Shown: one piece after another, positions 18,862-29,159 of the stretch
How the letters are laid out: each line of letters begins with the position of its first letter
Position numbering within the stretch: the first letter of the stretch is position 1
NCBI GenBank assembly: GCA_036382515.1
Contig: DASVHQ010000135.1
Span: 48,122 to 112,121 of the forward strand
Direction: 5' to 3'
Source: JADGRF01 sp036382515
GTDB lineage: Bacteria; Myxococcota_A; Polyangia; Polyangiales; JAFGIB01
Length of the DNA stretch: 64,000 nt
Translations under genes and position numbers: made by a program
The notes under the pieces: model-generated
What the model was told of the DNA's origin: nothing
Databases searched by the model: none
What the model saw: the letters and a program-made list of their open reading frames with translations, nothing else

Positions 18862-18978
18862 CGCGTCGCACGAGCGCAACGCACGGCAGGCGTGCGTTGG
18901 GTTCTCGCGGCGCTGATGGTGCGGCGGGCCGCTCGGCGCGCACCAACATGCTCTCAAGGTGGATCGCAGGAGGCTTCG

Positions 18979-21900
18979 GTGTCGGATAACGACGTTTCCG
19001 TTTCCAGTCAGGCCGAGGAGGAAGTCGCAGAAGTAGGGGGCGATCAGGCGAGCGCAAGCGGGGATGGGGGCCCCGGGCAGCGGCGCGAGCTCACCGACGC
19101 AGACCGAGCGAAGCTCGCGGAACTCTCCGAAGCGATCGAGAAATTCACGGCGCAGAAGCGCTGGTCCGACGTCATCAAGGCGACGCTGCAGAAGGCAGAG
19201 ATCGTAGTTGATCCGGGCGAGAAGGTGGCGCTGCTCGGCGAAGCCGGGCGCATGTACATCGAGCGCTCGTCGAACCAGGCGGAGGCCATCAAGTGCTTCC
19301 AGCGGATCCTGGACGTCGATCGCAGCAACGTGGAAGCCATCGAGCATCTCAAGGAGATGTACGAGAAGCGCCGCGACTGGGAACGCCTGGTCGACGTGAT
19401 GCGCGCCGAGTGCGACCTGCTCGATGCGAGCGATCAACCGATGCGCCGGCTCGAGATCGCCCAGATGGCGAACGAGAAGCTGCGCAAGCCGACCGTGTGC
19501 ATCGACCTGTGGCGCGAAGTGCTCGCCGTGGATCCCGACAGCGCAGAGGCGCTGGGTGCTCTGGCCGGGCTGTACGAGCGCGCACGCGAGTGGGCGCCGC
19601 TGGCCGAGGTGCTCGATCGGCAGAGCCAGCAGGCGAAGGACAACGCCGAAGTCATCGCGATCCTGCAGAAGCTCGGCAACGTGTACGCGGAGAAGCTGCA
19701 GGACGACAACGGTGCGCTCTCGGCTTACCGGCGCTTGCTCGAGCTCGATCCGAACGATCGCCGTGCGCAGGAACAGCTGAAGAAGCGCTGGGTCGCAACG
19801 GGCGCGTGGGACGAGCTGGAGGAGTTCTATTCGTCGACCGACAAGATCGACGAGCTGATCCGCACACTCGAGCGCGCGGCCGATGCGACCACGACCGAGG
19901 TGGCGGAGCGCATCTCGCTCTTGTTCCGCATTGCGCGGCTCTGGCAAGACAAGAAGGGCGCGGCCGATCGTGCGGCGCGCTCGTACGAAAAGGTGCTCAC
20001 GCTCGACGCTCGGAATCAGGAGGCGGCCGAGGCGCTGTCGCCGATCTACGAGCACGCGGGTGATGCGAAGAAACTGGCCGGTGTGTACGAGGTGCGGCTT
20101 TCGCACCTGCAGGATCCGGAAGCGCGCGTGGTGCTGCTGCGCGAGACGGGCCTCTTGTACGAGGAGAAGCTGCGCAACGCGCAGCTGGCGTTCGACCGCT
20201 TCCTCGAAGCGTTCGTGCTCGATCCCAAGCAGAGCGTGTTGCGCGAGGATCTCGACCGGCTCGCGGCCAAGGTGAATGGCTGGGAGAAGGTCTTCTCGGC
20301 ATACGACGCTGCGATCGATGCATCCACGCATCCGGATGATGCGAACGACTTGCGGCTCTTCTATGGCCAGGCGCTCTCCGGGCAGAGCAAGACGAAGGAA
20401 GCCATTGCGCAGTTCCGCGCGGTCTACGACGACCGGGCAGACGACGCGACGGCCATCGTCGCGCTCGAGAAGCTGTATCGCGAGACGGGCGACTTCCAGG
20501 CGCTGCTCGGCGTGCTGCAGCGCCGCGCGGAGTTCGAGAGCGATCTCGGCACACGCAAGCAGCTCGCGTACGACGTGGCGCGCTTGTGGCACGAGCATCT
20601 GAAGAACGCCGACCAGGCGATCGAGGCCTACAAGAACATCCCGATCGAGTTCGGTGAGGGCGAGACCGAGGCGTACCGCGCCCTTGATGCGCTCTACGAG
20701 CAAGAAGGCCGCTGGGACGACCTCGCGCAGACGCTCGAGCACCGCATCGACATCGGTCCCGACTCGCACGAGGAGCTGGCCGCGCTGAAGTTCCGGCTGG
20801 CGAGCGCGCTGCACTTGCATCTCAAGGACAAGGCGCGAGCGATCGACCTGTACCGTGAAGTGCTGATGCTGGTGCCTGAGCACGAGGGTGCGCTCGGCGC
20901 GCTCGAGAGCTTGCTCTCGGACGACGAGCTTGGTGGACAAGCTGCGGCGATCGCGATCGAGCTGTACGAGGCGCAGGGCAACTTCGCCAAGCTCGTCCAT
21001 TCGCTCGAGGTGCTGCTCAAATTCACCTCGGAGCCCGAACAGCGCATCGATCTGATCACGAAGGTCGGCGAAGTGCGCGCGGCGCAGTTGCAGGACGGCG
21101 CGGGCGCGTTCGCAGCCTACGCGCAGGCGTTCGAGGAAGCCCCGGACAACCCCGGCATCGTGGCGAGGCTCTCGGGTCTGGCTCGCGAGCAGAAGCGTCT
21201 GGGCGAGATGGTGCGTTTGCTCGAAGCGCGCACTCAGAAGCTCGATGACGCGGCGCTGGTGCGGCAGCTGCTGATCATGGCGGCGCAACTGCACGACAGC
21301 GAGCTTGGCGACGTCGACGCGGCCGTGGCCGCGTACATGAAAGCGCTGGAGCGCGACGAGGCGGACGAGGAGATCCTGGGTGCGCTCGAGGCGCTGTATC
21401 GCCGGACCGAACGCTGGCGAGATCTGCTCGACGTGCTGCGTCGGCGCGTGACGATCACGTCGGACCCCTCCGCGCAAGAGCAGCTGCTCGCGCAGATGGC
21501 GTTCATCCACGACGAGATGCTGAGCGAGCCTGAGGCCGCGATCCGCATCTACGACGAGATCTTGGCGCTCGACCCTGCCAGCAACACGGCGCTCACGGCG
21601 CTCGACTCCCTGTACGAGCGGAAGGCGATGTGGAGCGACCTCGCGGACAACGTCGGCCGGCAGCTCTCGCTCGCGGACGATCCGCAGGCGCAAGTTGCGC
21701 TCATGCTGAAGCTTGGCTCGCTGCGCGAGACCCGCATGAACGCGCCGGAGGCAGCGATCGAGATCTACCGCGAGGTGATCGACCGCGATCCGGCCAACGC
21801 GCAGGCCGTGGAGGCGTTGGAGCGTTTGCTCGCGCGGCCCGAGTACCAGCTGCAGATCGCAGAGATCCTCGAGCCTCTGTATCGCGACCGCAACGAGTAC

Positions 21901-24900
21901 CCGAAGCTGATCGGGATCCACGACATCCAGGTGCGCAACAGCAGCTCGGCCGATCAGCGTGTGGAGCTTCTGCATCGCATGGCCGAGCTGTACGAGGTTG
22001 CGCTCGAGGACTTGGGCAATGCGTTCAAGACCTTCGCGCGGGCACTTGCGGAGGACCCGGGTAATCCGGGAACGCGCGAGCAGCTCGACCGGCTCGCGGC
22101 CGGTTCGGGCGCCTTCCAGGCCTTGGCCGAAGTGTACGAGTCGCAGGCGCAGGGCGCGACGGACCCCGTGGTGCTCGTGTCGCTGCACACCAAGGCGGCC
22201 CAGGTTCGCGAAGAACACGTGGGTGATACGGCTGCTGCGATCGAACACTACAAACGTGTGCTCGAGATCGACGAAACCAACCTCGAAGGTGCTACGGCGC
22301 TCGAGCGTTTGTATCAGGTCGCGGAGCGCTACGAGGACCTCGCGAAGATCTACCTCACCAAGGCGGGCCTGCTCTCGGATCCCGATGAGCAGAAGGACTA
22401 CCTGTTCCGCGCGGGCGCGATTTACGAAGAGGTGCTGGAGCAGCCCGAGGCGGCGGTCGACGTGTACCGGCGCGTGTTGCAGATCGAGGCCGAAGACCTC
22501 GGCGCGCTCGACAAGCTGATTCGGCTGCACCTGCAGCTGCGCCAGTGGGAGAAGCTGCTCGAGGTGTACGGGCAGAAGGCGGATGTCGTCGCCGACCCGG
22601 ACGAGAAGAAGGGTTTGTACATCCAGGTGGGCGCGGTCTACGAGCGCGAGCTCGGACAGGCCGAAAGAGCCATCGAGACCTACCAGCGCGTGCTGGAGCT
22701 CGACCCGGACGACGTCATGGCACTCTCGCGTCTGGATGCGCTCTATCAGGCTTCCGGCAAGGCGGACGAGCTGTTGTCGGTGCTGGAGCGTGAAGCCGAG
22801 CTGACCACGGACCCGGCGCAGGCGATCGACCATCGCTACCGGATTGGCGAGCTGTACGAGCAGAAGCTGAACGACCCGTTTCGTGCGGTCGAGGTGTATC
22901 GCGAGATCCTGGAGGTGATCGCGGATCATGTGGCCACGCTGGCGGCGCTCGAGCGCATGATCGGCGCGGGGCGTGAGTCGGTCGCCGCGGCGTCGGTGCT
23001 CGAGCCGATCTACCGCGCGGCGGTGGATTCGGCGCGTCTTGCGCGCGTGCTCGAAGTGCTGATCACGCACGAAGAGGATCCGATCCGCAAGGTCGAGCTC
23101 CTGCACCAGGTTGCCGAGATCTACGAGGTGCACCTCGATCAGTCGCGTCAGGCGTTCGACGCGTTCGCGCGGGCGTTTCCTATCGACTGCCAGAACGAGT
23201 CGACCGTCGCGGCGCTGGAGCGGTTGGCGGAACGGCTGGCTGCCTGGAACGATCTGGCGGCGCTTTACGATCGCGAGATCGCCAGATTGCGCGAAGAATC
23301 GCCGGACGCCGCCATCGAACTGGCGCTGCGTCTCGCGCAGATCTTCGAGGTGCAGCTGGGCGACGTGCATGCTGCGGTCGCGCGCTACCGGATCGTGTTC
23401 GACACGGATCCGGCTCAGGTGCAGGCCATCGAGGCGCTCGATCGCTTGTACGAGAGCACGCAGCAGTGGGCGCAGCTCGCCGAGATCCTCGAGCGCAAGG
23501 TCGAGGTCGCCAGCAGCCCGGACGAGATCCTCGGCATCCAGTATCGCCTCGGACAGCTGCAACAGCATCGCCTTGGAAGTGTCGAGCGTGCCGTCGATCG
23601 CTATCGCGAGATTCTGGCGGCGGCGCCCGAGCATGATGAGGCGCTGCGCGCGCTCGAAGGTTTGTTCGCGCAGGGTACGCTCCCGGGCCCGATCGCCGAG
23701 ATCCTGGAGCCGCTGTACCGGATGCAGGAGGCCTGGGATCGGCTGATCGGGGTGCACGAGGCCGAGCTCCGGCTGCAGAGCGACGTGCAGGAGCGCGTGC
23801 TCATGATGCATCGCATCGCCGAGATCGCCGAGGAGCGCGCGGGCGACCACGGCGCTGCGTTCAGCTGGATGCAGCGCGCGTTGATGGAGGATCCGCAGAA
23901 CGATCAGTCGACCTCCGAGGTGGAGCGGCTGGCCAAGGTCGTCGACGGCTGGGCCGTGTTGGCAAACACCTACGCGGGCGTGACCGCGTCGGCCGCGGCG
24001 CCCGAGACTCGTGTGGCGACGGGCAAACGCCTGGCTCGCGTGTACGAAGAAGAGCTCGGCGATGTGGCTCGTGCCGAGGAGACCTACCGCTACATCGTGG
24101 CTCTCGAGCCGCGCGACGAGGACGTGCTGATCGCGCTCGATCGCATCTACACGGACAACGGTGCAGGCGAGGCGCTGGCCGAGGTGCTCAAGAAGCGCGT
24201 CGCGGCTAGCAACGACGATCGTGAGAAGGTCGAGATATCCTACCGCTTGGGTAACGTCCTCTGGGACGAGTGCCGCCGCACCGACGAGGCCATCGCGGTC
24301 TACCGCCAGCTGCTCGACAAGCTCGACGCGCAGCACGAGGACACGCTGCACGCGTTGCAGAACGTGTACACAGCGACGCAAGCCTGGCCGCAGCTCTTCG
24401 AGGTCTACGAGAAGGAGCTCGACGTCGTGGTTGGCGACTCCGCGCAGGCGGAGATCCTCGGCCGCATGGCGATGCTGGCAGCGACCCGGCTGGGCAACTA
24501 CGAGCGTTCGGTGGAGCTGCTCCGCAAGGTGCTGGACCTGCTCGGCGAGGATCCTGCGGCACTGAATGCGCTGGGCAACATCTACGCGTTGCAGGAGAAC
24601 TGGACCGACCTGGTCGACGTGCTCGAGCGCGAGGTATCCGTCAGCGACGACGACCAGATGCGCATGCAGATCTACGCGGACCTGGGACGCGTCTGGTACG
24701 AGAAGCTGCATCGTGATCGCAACGCGCTCGAGAGCTGGGAGCGCGTGCTCGATCTCGATCCGAGCAGCACCGATGCACTCTTCGCCATTGCGGCGATCCA
24801 CCGCGCGGCGGGCTCGTACAACGAGCTGGTCGACACGCTCCACCGCGTGATCGACGTCGGTACGGCAACCTTGCCGGAGAGCGCGGTCGAGAACGTCTAC

Positions 24901-27900
24901 ATGGAGCTGGGTGCGCAGTACAACCAGCAGCTCAAGCAGCCCAGCGACGCGGTCGACTCTTACAACAAAGCGTTGGAGCTGAACCGGCGCAACTTCGGGG
25001 CGCTCGATGCGCTCGAAGCCATCCACTCGGCGCAGGACCAGTGGGAAGAGTGCATCGAGGCCAAGCAGCGTCGCGTGCAGGCGCTGGAGGATCCGCGCGA
25101 GAAGATCGCCGTGCTGCTCGATGTCGCCCGGATGTGGGACGAGAAGCTGAGCGAGCCCGACAAGGCGGTCGGTCCGTTCAATCAGATCCTAGAGGTCGAC
25201 CCGCTGCACAACCTGGCGTTCGAGCGCCTGGAAGTGCTGCACCGCGAGCACTCGCGCTTCGACGACCTGATCGCGCTGTACTTGACGCGCGTGGAAGCAG
25301 CGTCGGAGCCGGCGCAGCGGATCCAACTGCTACGCAGCGTGGCGCGCGTCTACGAGAAGGACATCGAGGACAAGGCGCAGGCCTTCGACGCGCTGCTCAT
25401 CGCGTGGACGCAGGACTTCACCAACGAGGAGACCGCACGCGAGGTCGAGCGCCTGGCGGGTCTGACTCAGCGCTGGAACGAGCTGCTGACCACAGCCAAC
25501 GAGTCGCTCACCGAGATCGGGGACAGCGACCTGCAGGTGAAGAACGCGATCTGCCTGAAGTGCGCGCGTTGGTACGGCAAGGAAGGGCATCCCGAGTACG
25601 CGATTCCCTACTTGCAGCAGGTGCTCGCGAACGATCCGGTCAATCGCCCGGCCATGCGCCAGATGGCGGAGCTCTATCGCCAGACGCAGCAGTGGCAGAT
25701 CTACTCGCAGGTGCTCAGCAAGCTCGTCGAGATGACGGAGGACCCGGCCGAGAAGGCCGACGTCTACGTCAACATGGGTGAGCTGCAAGAGAACTTCAAT
25801 CTGCCGGAGCAGGCGATCAAGCACTACCGCGACGCGCTCGAGGCGGTGCCGGCGCATCTCGGGGCGATCAAGGCGCTCGATCGCATGTTCCGCGCCCGCG
25901 AGCAGTGGTTCGACTTGGTCGACGTCCTGCGTCGCAAGGTGGGTGCGGTCACCGACCCCGACGAAGTGCTCGCCGCGAAGCTGGAACTCGCCGAGGCTTA
26001 CGAGGATCGCGTCGCCGACAAGACCAAGGCGATCGAGCATTACCGGCGCGTGCTTGAGGACGACGGGCGCAACTTGCAGGCGCTCAAGGGTCTCGAACGC
26101 CTCTACGCGCAGCAGGAGTTGTGGCAGGACCTGCTCGACGTGCTCGAGAAGCAGCTGGACATCGTGGTCAACGACCGCGACCAGGTGCAACTCTTGGTGC
26201 GCATCGCCGGCATGTGGGAGGAAGAGTTCCTCAAGCCCGAGAAGGCGGCCGAGCGCCTGGAGCGCGCGGTCGAGGTCGACGCCACGCAGACCGAGGCGCT
26301 CACCAGCCTCGCGCGTCTCTACCGTCAGCTGCGCAAGTGGCCGGAGCTCGTCGCGACGTACGAGCGACACATTGATGCCACTCCGGACAAGGCCGACAAG
26401 GCCATGCTGTATCAGCAGATTGGCGGCGTTTACCGCGACGAGCTCTCGGACACCGATCGTGCGGTCGAGAGCTTCATGAACGTGACTTCGCTCGACCCAA
26501 AGAACGCGCCTGCGTTGCGTTCACTCGGGCAGCTCTACGAGAAGCGCGAAGAGCACAGCATGGCGCTCGACGCCATGGAGAAGCTCACCGAGGTGAGCGA
26601 GGACACCGCCGAACGCGTCGCGCTCTTCTTCCGCATGGGCAAGCTCCTCGACAAGGAGCTTGGCGACCGCGTCAGCGCGCTCGATCACTTCCAGAAGGCG
26701 GTCGACCTCGACGCGCGTCATCTGCAGGCCCTCGAGGCGATGCGGACGATCCACGTCGAGGAGGGTGACTTCAACGCGGCAGCGCGCGCGCTGGAACGCA
26801 TCTGCGAGGTCGAGGAGAACGCTCGGCGCAACGCCGAGTTCCGTGTCGAACTCGGCAAGCTCTACGAGCAGAAGCTCGAGGAGCACGAGCGAGCGATCGA
26901 GTGTTTCGAGGATGCCTATCGGCGCGATCCTGACAACGCGGAGGCAGCGCTGCCACTGGTGGCGGAGTACACGGGCTCGGAACGCTGGAAGGAAGCCGAG
27001 CCGCTCTTGCAGATGCTCGTGCGCACCTCGGCTAACCGCGAGGCCGAAGAACAACACCGGCTCTGGTTCCTGTACGGCCAGTGCGGCGAACAGCTCGGCG
27101 ACGACGAGACGGCGGTCAAAGCCTACGGCAAGGCGTTCGAGCTGGACGCCCATGATCTGCGCGCGCTGAACGGCCTCGCGGCGGCGCACTACCGCCGCAA
27201 GGAGTGGGATAACGCCTTCAAGTTCTACCAGATGGTGCTCGTGCACCATCGGGACGAGCTGGGCGGGGCCGAGACCACCGAGACCTTCTATCGGTTGGGC
27301 ATCGTCAAGCGCGAGCAGGGTGAGCGCAAGAAGGCGCTCAACATGTTCGACAAGGCGCTGGAAGAAGACGCCATCCACCGGCCGACCTTGGAAGCCTTGG
27401 TGTCGCTGTACACCGAGGACAAGGACTTCGAGCAGGTCATTCATTACAAGAAACGCGTGCTCGAGTGCTCGGACGAACCGGCCGAGCGCTTCCAGCTGAT
27501 CGAGGAGATCGGTGATCTCTGGAACGACCAGCTGAAGAACCCGGCGAAGGCCATCGAGTCCTACGTGGAAGCGGCGGAGCTGCAGTCGAAGAACCACAAG
27601 ATTCTCCACAAGCTGCTCGTTCTGTACCAATCCACGGGTCAGTGGGAGTTCGCGATCGCGATCATCGATCGCGTGGCGGAGCTCGACCCGCGCGACGAGG
27701 CGAAGTCGAAGTACGCTTACACCGTCGGCGTCATCTTCCGCGACGAGCTCAAGGATGCAGAGCGCGCGCTCGAGCGCTTCAACATGGCGCTCGATCTCGA
27801 TCCCGAGGGCATGCTCAAGTCCTTCGAGGCCATCAACAAGCTGCTCACCCAGCAGAAGGACTGGAAGCAGCTGGAACGCGCGTTCCGCAAGATGCTGCAC

Positions 27901-29112
27901 CGCGTGTCGGGCAAGGGCGACACGGCGCTCGAGTTCAATCTCTGGCACAACCTCGGCGTGATCTACCGCGATCGTCAGAAGAGCGTGGAGGCCTCGGCCG
28001 AGGCCTTCGCGATGGCGTCGCGGTTGCAGCCCGAGAACATGCAGGAGCACCAGATCCTGGCTGAGGTGTACTCGTATCTTCCGAACCGGCTGAACGATGC
28101 GGTTGCCGAGCATCAGATCCTGCTCAAGAACGATCCGTTCCTCGTCGACTCGTACCGCGCGCTGTACAAGCTGTACTTCGATGCGCGGCACTACGACAAG
28201 GCATGGTGCGTCGCGGCCACGCTCAACTTCTTGAAGAAGGCCGACGCCGAGCAGCGGCAGTTCCACGAGCAGTATCGCCCTGAGGGGCCGATTCGCCCGC
28301 GCTCTCGCCTCAACAACGAGCGCTGGGTCAAGGACCTGCTGCATCCGGACGAGGACTTCCTCGCTGGCAAGGTATTCGAGGCGATCACCCCGGCCGTGCT
28401 GCGCATTCGCGCGCAGCCCGACAAGAAGTGGGCCCTGAACAAGAAAGACCTGATCCCCGACGTGATGAACACGACGGTGTCGTTTGCGCGCACCTTCGGC
28501 TTCGTCACGCAGGTGCTCAGCTTGCCGCTGGTGCCGCGCTTGTTCGTGTGCCCCGATCGCCAAGGCGGGCTGGCGTTTGCCACCACGCTGCCGCCGGCTT
28601 CGGTTTGCGGCAGCGCGCTGCTCAGCGGACAGAACCCGCTCGACATCATCTTCATCGTGGCCAAGCACCTGAGCTACTACCGTGGCGAGCACTTCATCCG
28701 GACCATGTTCCAGACGAAGGACGAACTGAAGCTGGTGCTGGTGGCCGCGATGCACGTGGCCGGCGTGGAGATCACCGATCCGAATGTCGTCGAGTGGGCG
28801 CGGCAGATCCGCGCACAGATGCAGCCGGCGGATGTAGAGCTGCTCAACAGCATCACCAAACGTTTCGTGGATGCAGGCGCGCGCACGGATGTGAAGCGCT
28901 GGATGCAGTCGGTGGAGCTCACTGCGTGTCGTGCGGGCTTCTTGCTCTGCAACGATCTCGAGATCGCTGCACGCATGGTGCAAGCCGAGCCGCCTATGGG
29001 CGCCGTCGACCTGACGCCCAAAGAGAAGGTGCAGGAGCTCGTGCTGTTCAGCGTGTCGGAGCCGTACTTCCGGCTGCGCGAGGCGCTCGGGATCCAGATT
29101 CAAGTCAGCTAG
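18979..29112 (+). CDS. gltI: Giant cytoplasmic TPR protein, GltI/AgmK-like
   Basis: The protein has 3377 residues from GTG 18979, five bases after a perfect AGGAGG. It has no signal peptide or membrane segment, so it is cytoplasmic. After a short acidic N-terminus it is built from dozens of TPR-like helix pairs with recurring GxLYEExLxxxxxAIxxYxxxLxxDP and ALExLY motifs. Units come in pairs of about 75 residues. From about residue 3090 the repeats stop and a distinct C-terminal domain begins (ITPAVLRIRAQPDKKWALNK, LPLVPRLFVCPDRQGG, DIIFIVAKHLSYYRGEHF, KRFVDAGARTDVKRWMQSVE). AgmK/GltI of Myxococcus is a similarly giant TPR protein beside gltG and gltJ. No frameshift or internal stop interrupts the 10.1-kb frame. 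Confidence 0.8.
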   Translation: MSDNDVSVSSQAEEEVAEVGGDQASASGDGGPGQRRELTDADRAKLAELSEAIEKFTAQKRWSDVIKATLQKAEIVVDPGEKVALLGEAGRMYIERSSNQAEAIKCFQRILDVDRSNVEAIEHLKEMYEKRRDWERLVDVMRAECDLLDASDQPMRRLEIAQMANEKLRKPTVCIDLWREVLAVDPDSAEALGALAGLYERAREWAPLAEVLDRQSQQAKDNAEVIAILQKLGNVYAEKLQDDNGALSAYRRLLELDPNDRRAQEQLKKRWVATGAWDELEEFYSSTDKIDELIRTLERAADATTTEVAERISLLFRIARLWQDKKGAADRAARSYEKVLTLDARNQEAAEALSPIYEHAGDAKKLAGVYEVRLSHLQDPEARVVLLRETGLLYEEKLRNAQLAFDRFLEAFVLDPKQSVLREDLDRLAAKVNGWEKVFSAYDAAIDASTHPDDANDLRLFYGQALSGQSKTKEAIAQFRAVYDDRADDATAIVALEKLYRETGDFQALLGVLQRRAEFESDLGTRKQLAYDVARLWHEHLKNADQAIEAYKNIPIEFGEGETEAYRALDALYEQEGRWDDLAQTLEHRIDIGPDSHEELAALKFRLASALHLHLKDKARAIDLYREVLMLVPEHEGALGALESLLSDDELGGQAAAIAIELYEAQGNFAKLVHSLEVLLKFTSEPEQRIDLITKVGEVRAAQLQDGAGAFAAYAQAFEEAPDNPGIVARLSGLAREQKRLGEMVRLLEARTQKLDDAALVRQLLIMAAQLHDSELGDVDAAVAAYMKALERDEADEEILGALEALYRRTERWRDLLDVLRRRVTITSDPSAQEQLLAQMAFIHDEMLSEPEAAIRIYDEILALDPASNTALTALDSLYERKAMWSDLADNVGRQLSLADDPQAQVALMLKLGSLRETRMNAPEAAIEIYREVIDRDPANAQAVEALERLLARPEYQLQIAEILEPLYRDRNEYPKLIGIHDIQVRNSSSADQRVELLHRMAELYEVALEDLGNAFKTFARALAEDPGNPGTREQLDRLAAGSGAFQALAEVYESQAQGATDPVVLVSLHTKAAQVREEHVGDTAAAIEHYKRVLEIDETNLEGATALERLYQVAERYEDLAKIYLTKAGLLSDPDEQKDYLFRAGAIYEEVLEQPEAAVDVYRRVLQIEAEDLGALDKLIRLHLQLRQWEKLLEVYGQKADVVADPDEKKGLYIQVGAVYERELGQAERAIETYQRVLELDPDDVMALSRLDALYQASGKADELLSVLEREAELTTDPAQAIDHRYRIGELYEQKLNDPFRAVEVYREILEVIADHVATLAALERMIGAGRESVAAASVLEPIYRAAVDSARLARVLEVLITHEEDPIRKVELLHQVAEIYEVHLDQSRQAFDAFARAFPIDCQNESTVAALERLAERLAAWNDLAALYDREIARLREESPDAAIELALRLAQIFEVQLGDVHAAVARYRIVFDTDPAQVQAIEALDRLYESTQQWAQLAEILERKVEVASSPDEILGIQYRLGQLQQHRLGSVERAVDRYREILAAAPEHDEALRALEGLFAQGTLPGPIAEILEPLYRMQEAWDRLIGVHEAELRLQSDVQERVLMMHRIAEIAEERAGDHGAAFSWMQRALMEDPQNDQSTSEVERLAKVVDGWAVLANTYAGVTASAAAPETRVATGKRLARVYEEELGDVARAEETYRYIVALEPRDEDVLIALDRIYTDNGAGEALAEVLKKRVAASNDDREKVEISYRLGNVLWDECRRTDEAIAVYRQLLDKLDAQHEDTLHALQNVYTATQAWPQLFEVYEKELDVVVGDSAQAEILGRMAMLAATRLGNYERSVELLRKVLDLLGEDPAALNALGNIYALQENWTDLVDVLEREVSVSDDDQMRMQIYADLGRVWYEKLHRDRNALESWERVLDLDPSSTDALFAIAAIHRAAGSYNELVDTLHRVIDVGTATLPESAVENVYMELGAQYNQQLKQPSDAVDSYNKALELNRRNFGALDALEAIHSAQDQWEECIEAKQRRVQALEDPREKIAVLLDVARMWDEKLSEPDKAVGPFNQILEVDPLHNLAFERLEVLHREHSRFDDLIALYLTRVEAASEPAQRIQLLRSVARVYEKDIEDKAQAFDALLIAWTQDFTNEETAREVERLAGLTQRWNELLTTANESLTEIGDSDLQVKNAICLKCARWYGKEGHPEYAIPYLQQVLANDPVNRPAMRQMAELYRQTQQWQIYSQVLSKLVEMTEDPAEKADVYVNMGELQENFNLPEQAIKHYRDALEAVPAHLGAIKALDRMFRAREQWFDLVDVLRRKVGAVTDPDEVLAAKLELAEAYEDRVADKTKAIEHYRRVLEDDGRNLQALKGLERLYAQQELWQDLLDVLEKQLDIVVNDRDQVQLLVRIAGMWEEEFLKPEKAAERLERAVEVDATQTEALTSLARLYRQLRKWPELVATYERHIDATPDKADKAMLYQQIGGVYRDELSDTDRAVESFMNVTSLDPKNAPALRSLGQLYEKREEHSMALDAMEKLTEVSEDTAERVALFFRMGKLLDKELGDRVSALDHFQKAVDLDARHLQALEAMRTIHVEEGDFNAAARALERICEVEENARRNAEFRVELGKLYEQKLEEHERAIECFEDAYRRDPDNAEAALPLVAEYTGSERWKEAEPLLQMLVRTSANREAEEQHRLWFLYGQCGEQLGDDETAVKAYGKAFELDAHDLRALNGLAAAHYRRKEWDNAFKFYQMVLVHHRDELGGAETTETFYRLGIVKREQGERKKALNMFDKALEEDAIHRPTLEALVSLYTEDKDFEQVIHYKKRVLECSDEPAERFQLIEEIGDLWNDQLKNPAKAIESYVEAAELQSKNHKILHKLLVLYQSTGQWEFAIAIIDRVAELDPRDEAKSKYAYTVGVIFRDELKDAERALERFNMALDLDPEGMLKSFEAINKLLTQQKDWKQLERAFRKMLHRVSGKGDTALEFNLWHNLGVIYRDRQKSVEASAEAFAMASRLQPENMQEHQILAEVYSYLPNRLNDAVAEHQILLKNDPFLVDSYRALYKLYFDARHYDKAWCVAATLNFLKKADAEQRQFHEQYRPEGPIRPRSRLNNERWVKDLLHPDEDFLAGKVFEAITPAVLRIRAQPDKKWALNKKDLIPDVMNTTVSFARTFGFVTQVLSLPLVPRLFVCPDRQGGLAFATTLPPASVCGSALLSGQNPLDIIFIVAKHLSYYRGEHFIRTMFQTKDELKLVLVAAMHVAGVEITDPNVVEWARQIRAQMQPADVELLNSITKRFVDAGARTDVKRWMQSVELTACRAGFLLCNDLEIAARMVQAEPPMGAVDLTPKEKVQELVLFSVSEPYFRLREALGIQIQVS

Positions 29113-29120
29113 GCAGGTGG

Positions 29121-29151
29121 GTCCGGATCGCGCAACGCGCGTGGTCCGGAC
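29121..29151. terminator. Strong hairpin between convergent genes
   Basis: Perfect seven-base arms GTCCGGA and TCCGGAC enclose a second stem CGCG-CAA-CGCG. The hairpin starts nine bases after the GltI-like stop and ends nine bases before the stop of the convergent minus-strand gene. It lacks a T-run but is placed to act on both transcripts. Confidence 0.55.
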
Positions 29152-29159
29152 GTGACTGC

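Noticed and set aside
17149..25026. A 2625-codon open frame on the minus strand opposite the GltG-like and giant TPR genes
   Set aside because: It is antisense to well-supported coding sequence, crosses two intergenic gaps, has no recognisable domain and is His/Arg/Leu-rich as expected of a GC-rich shadow frame.
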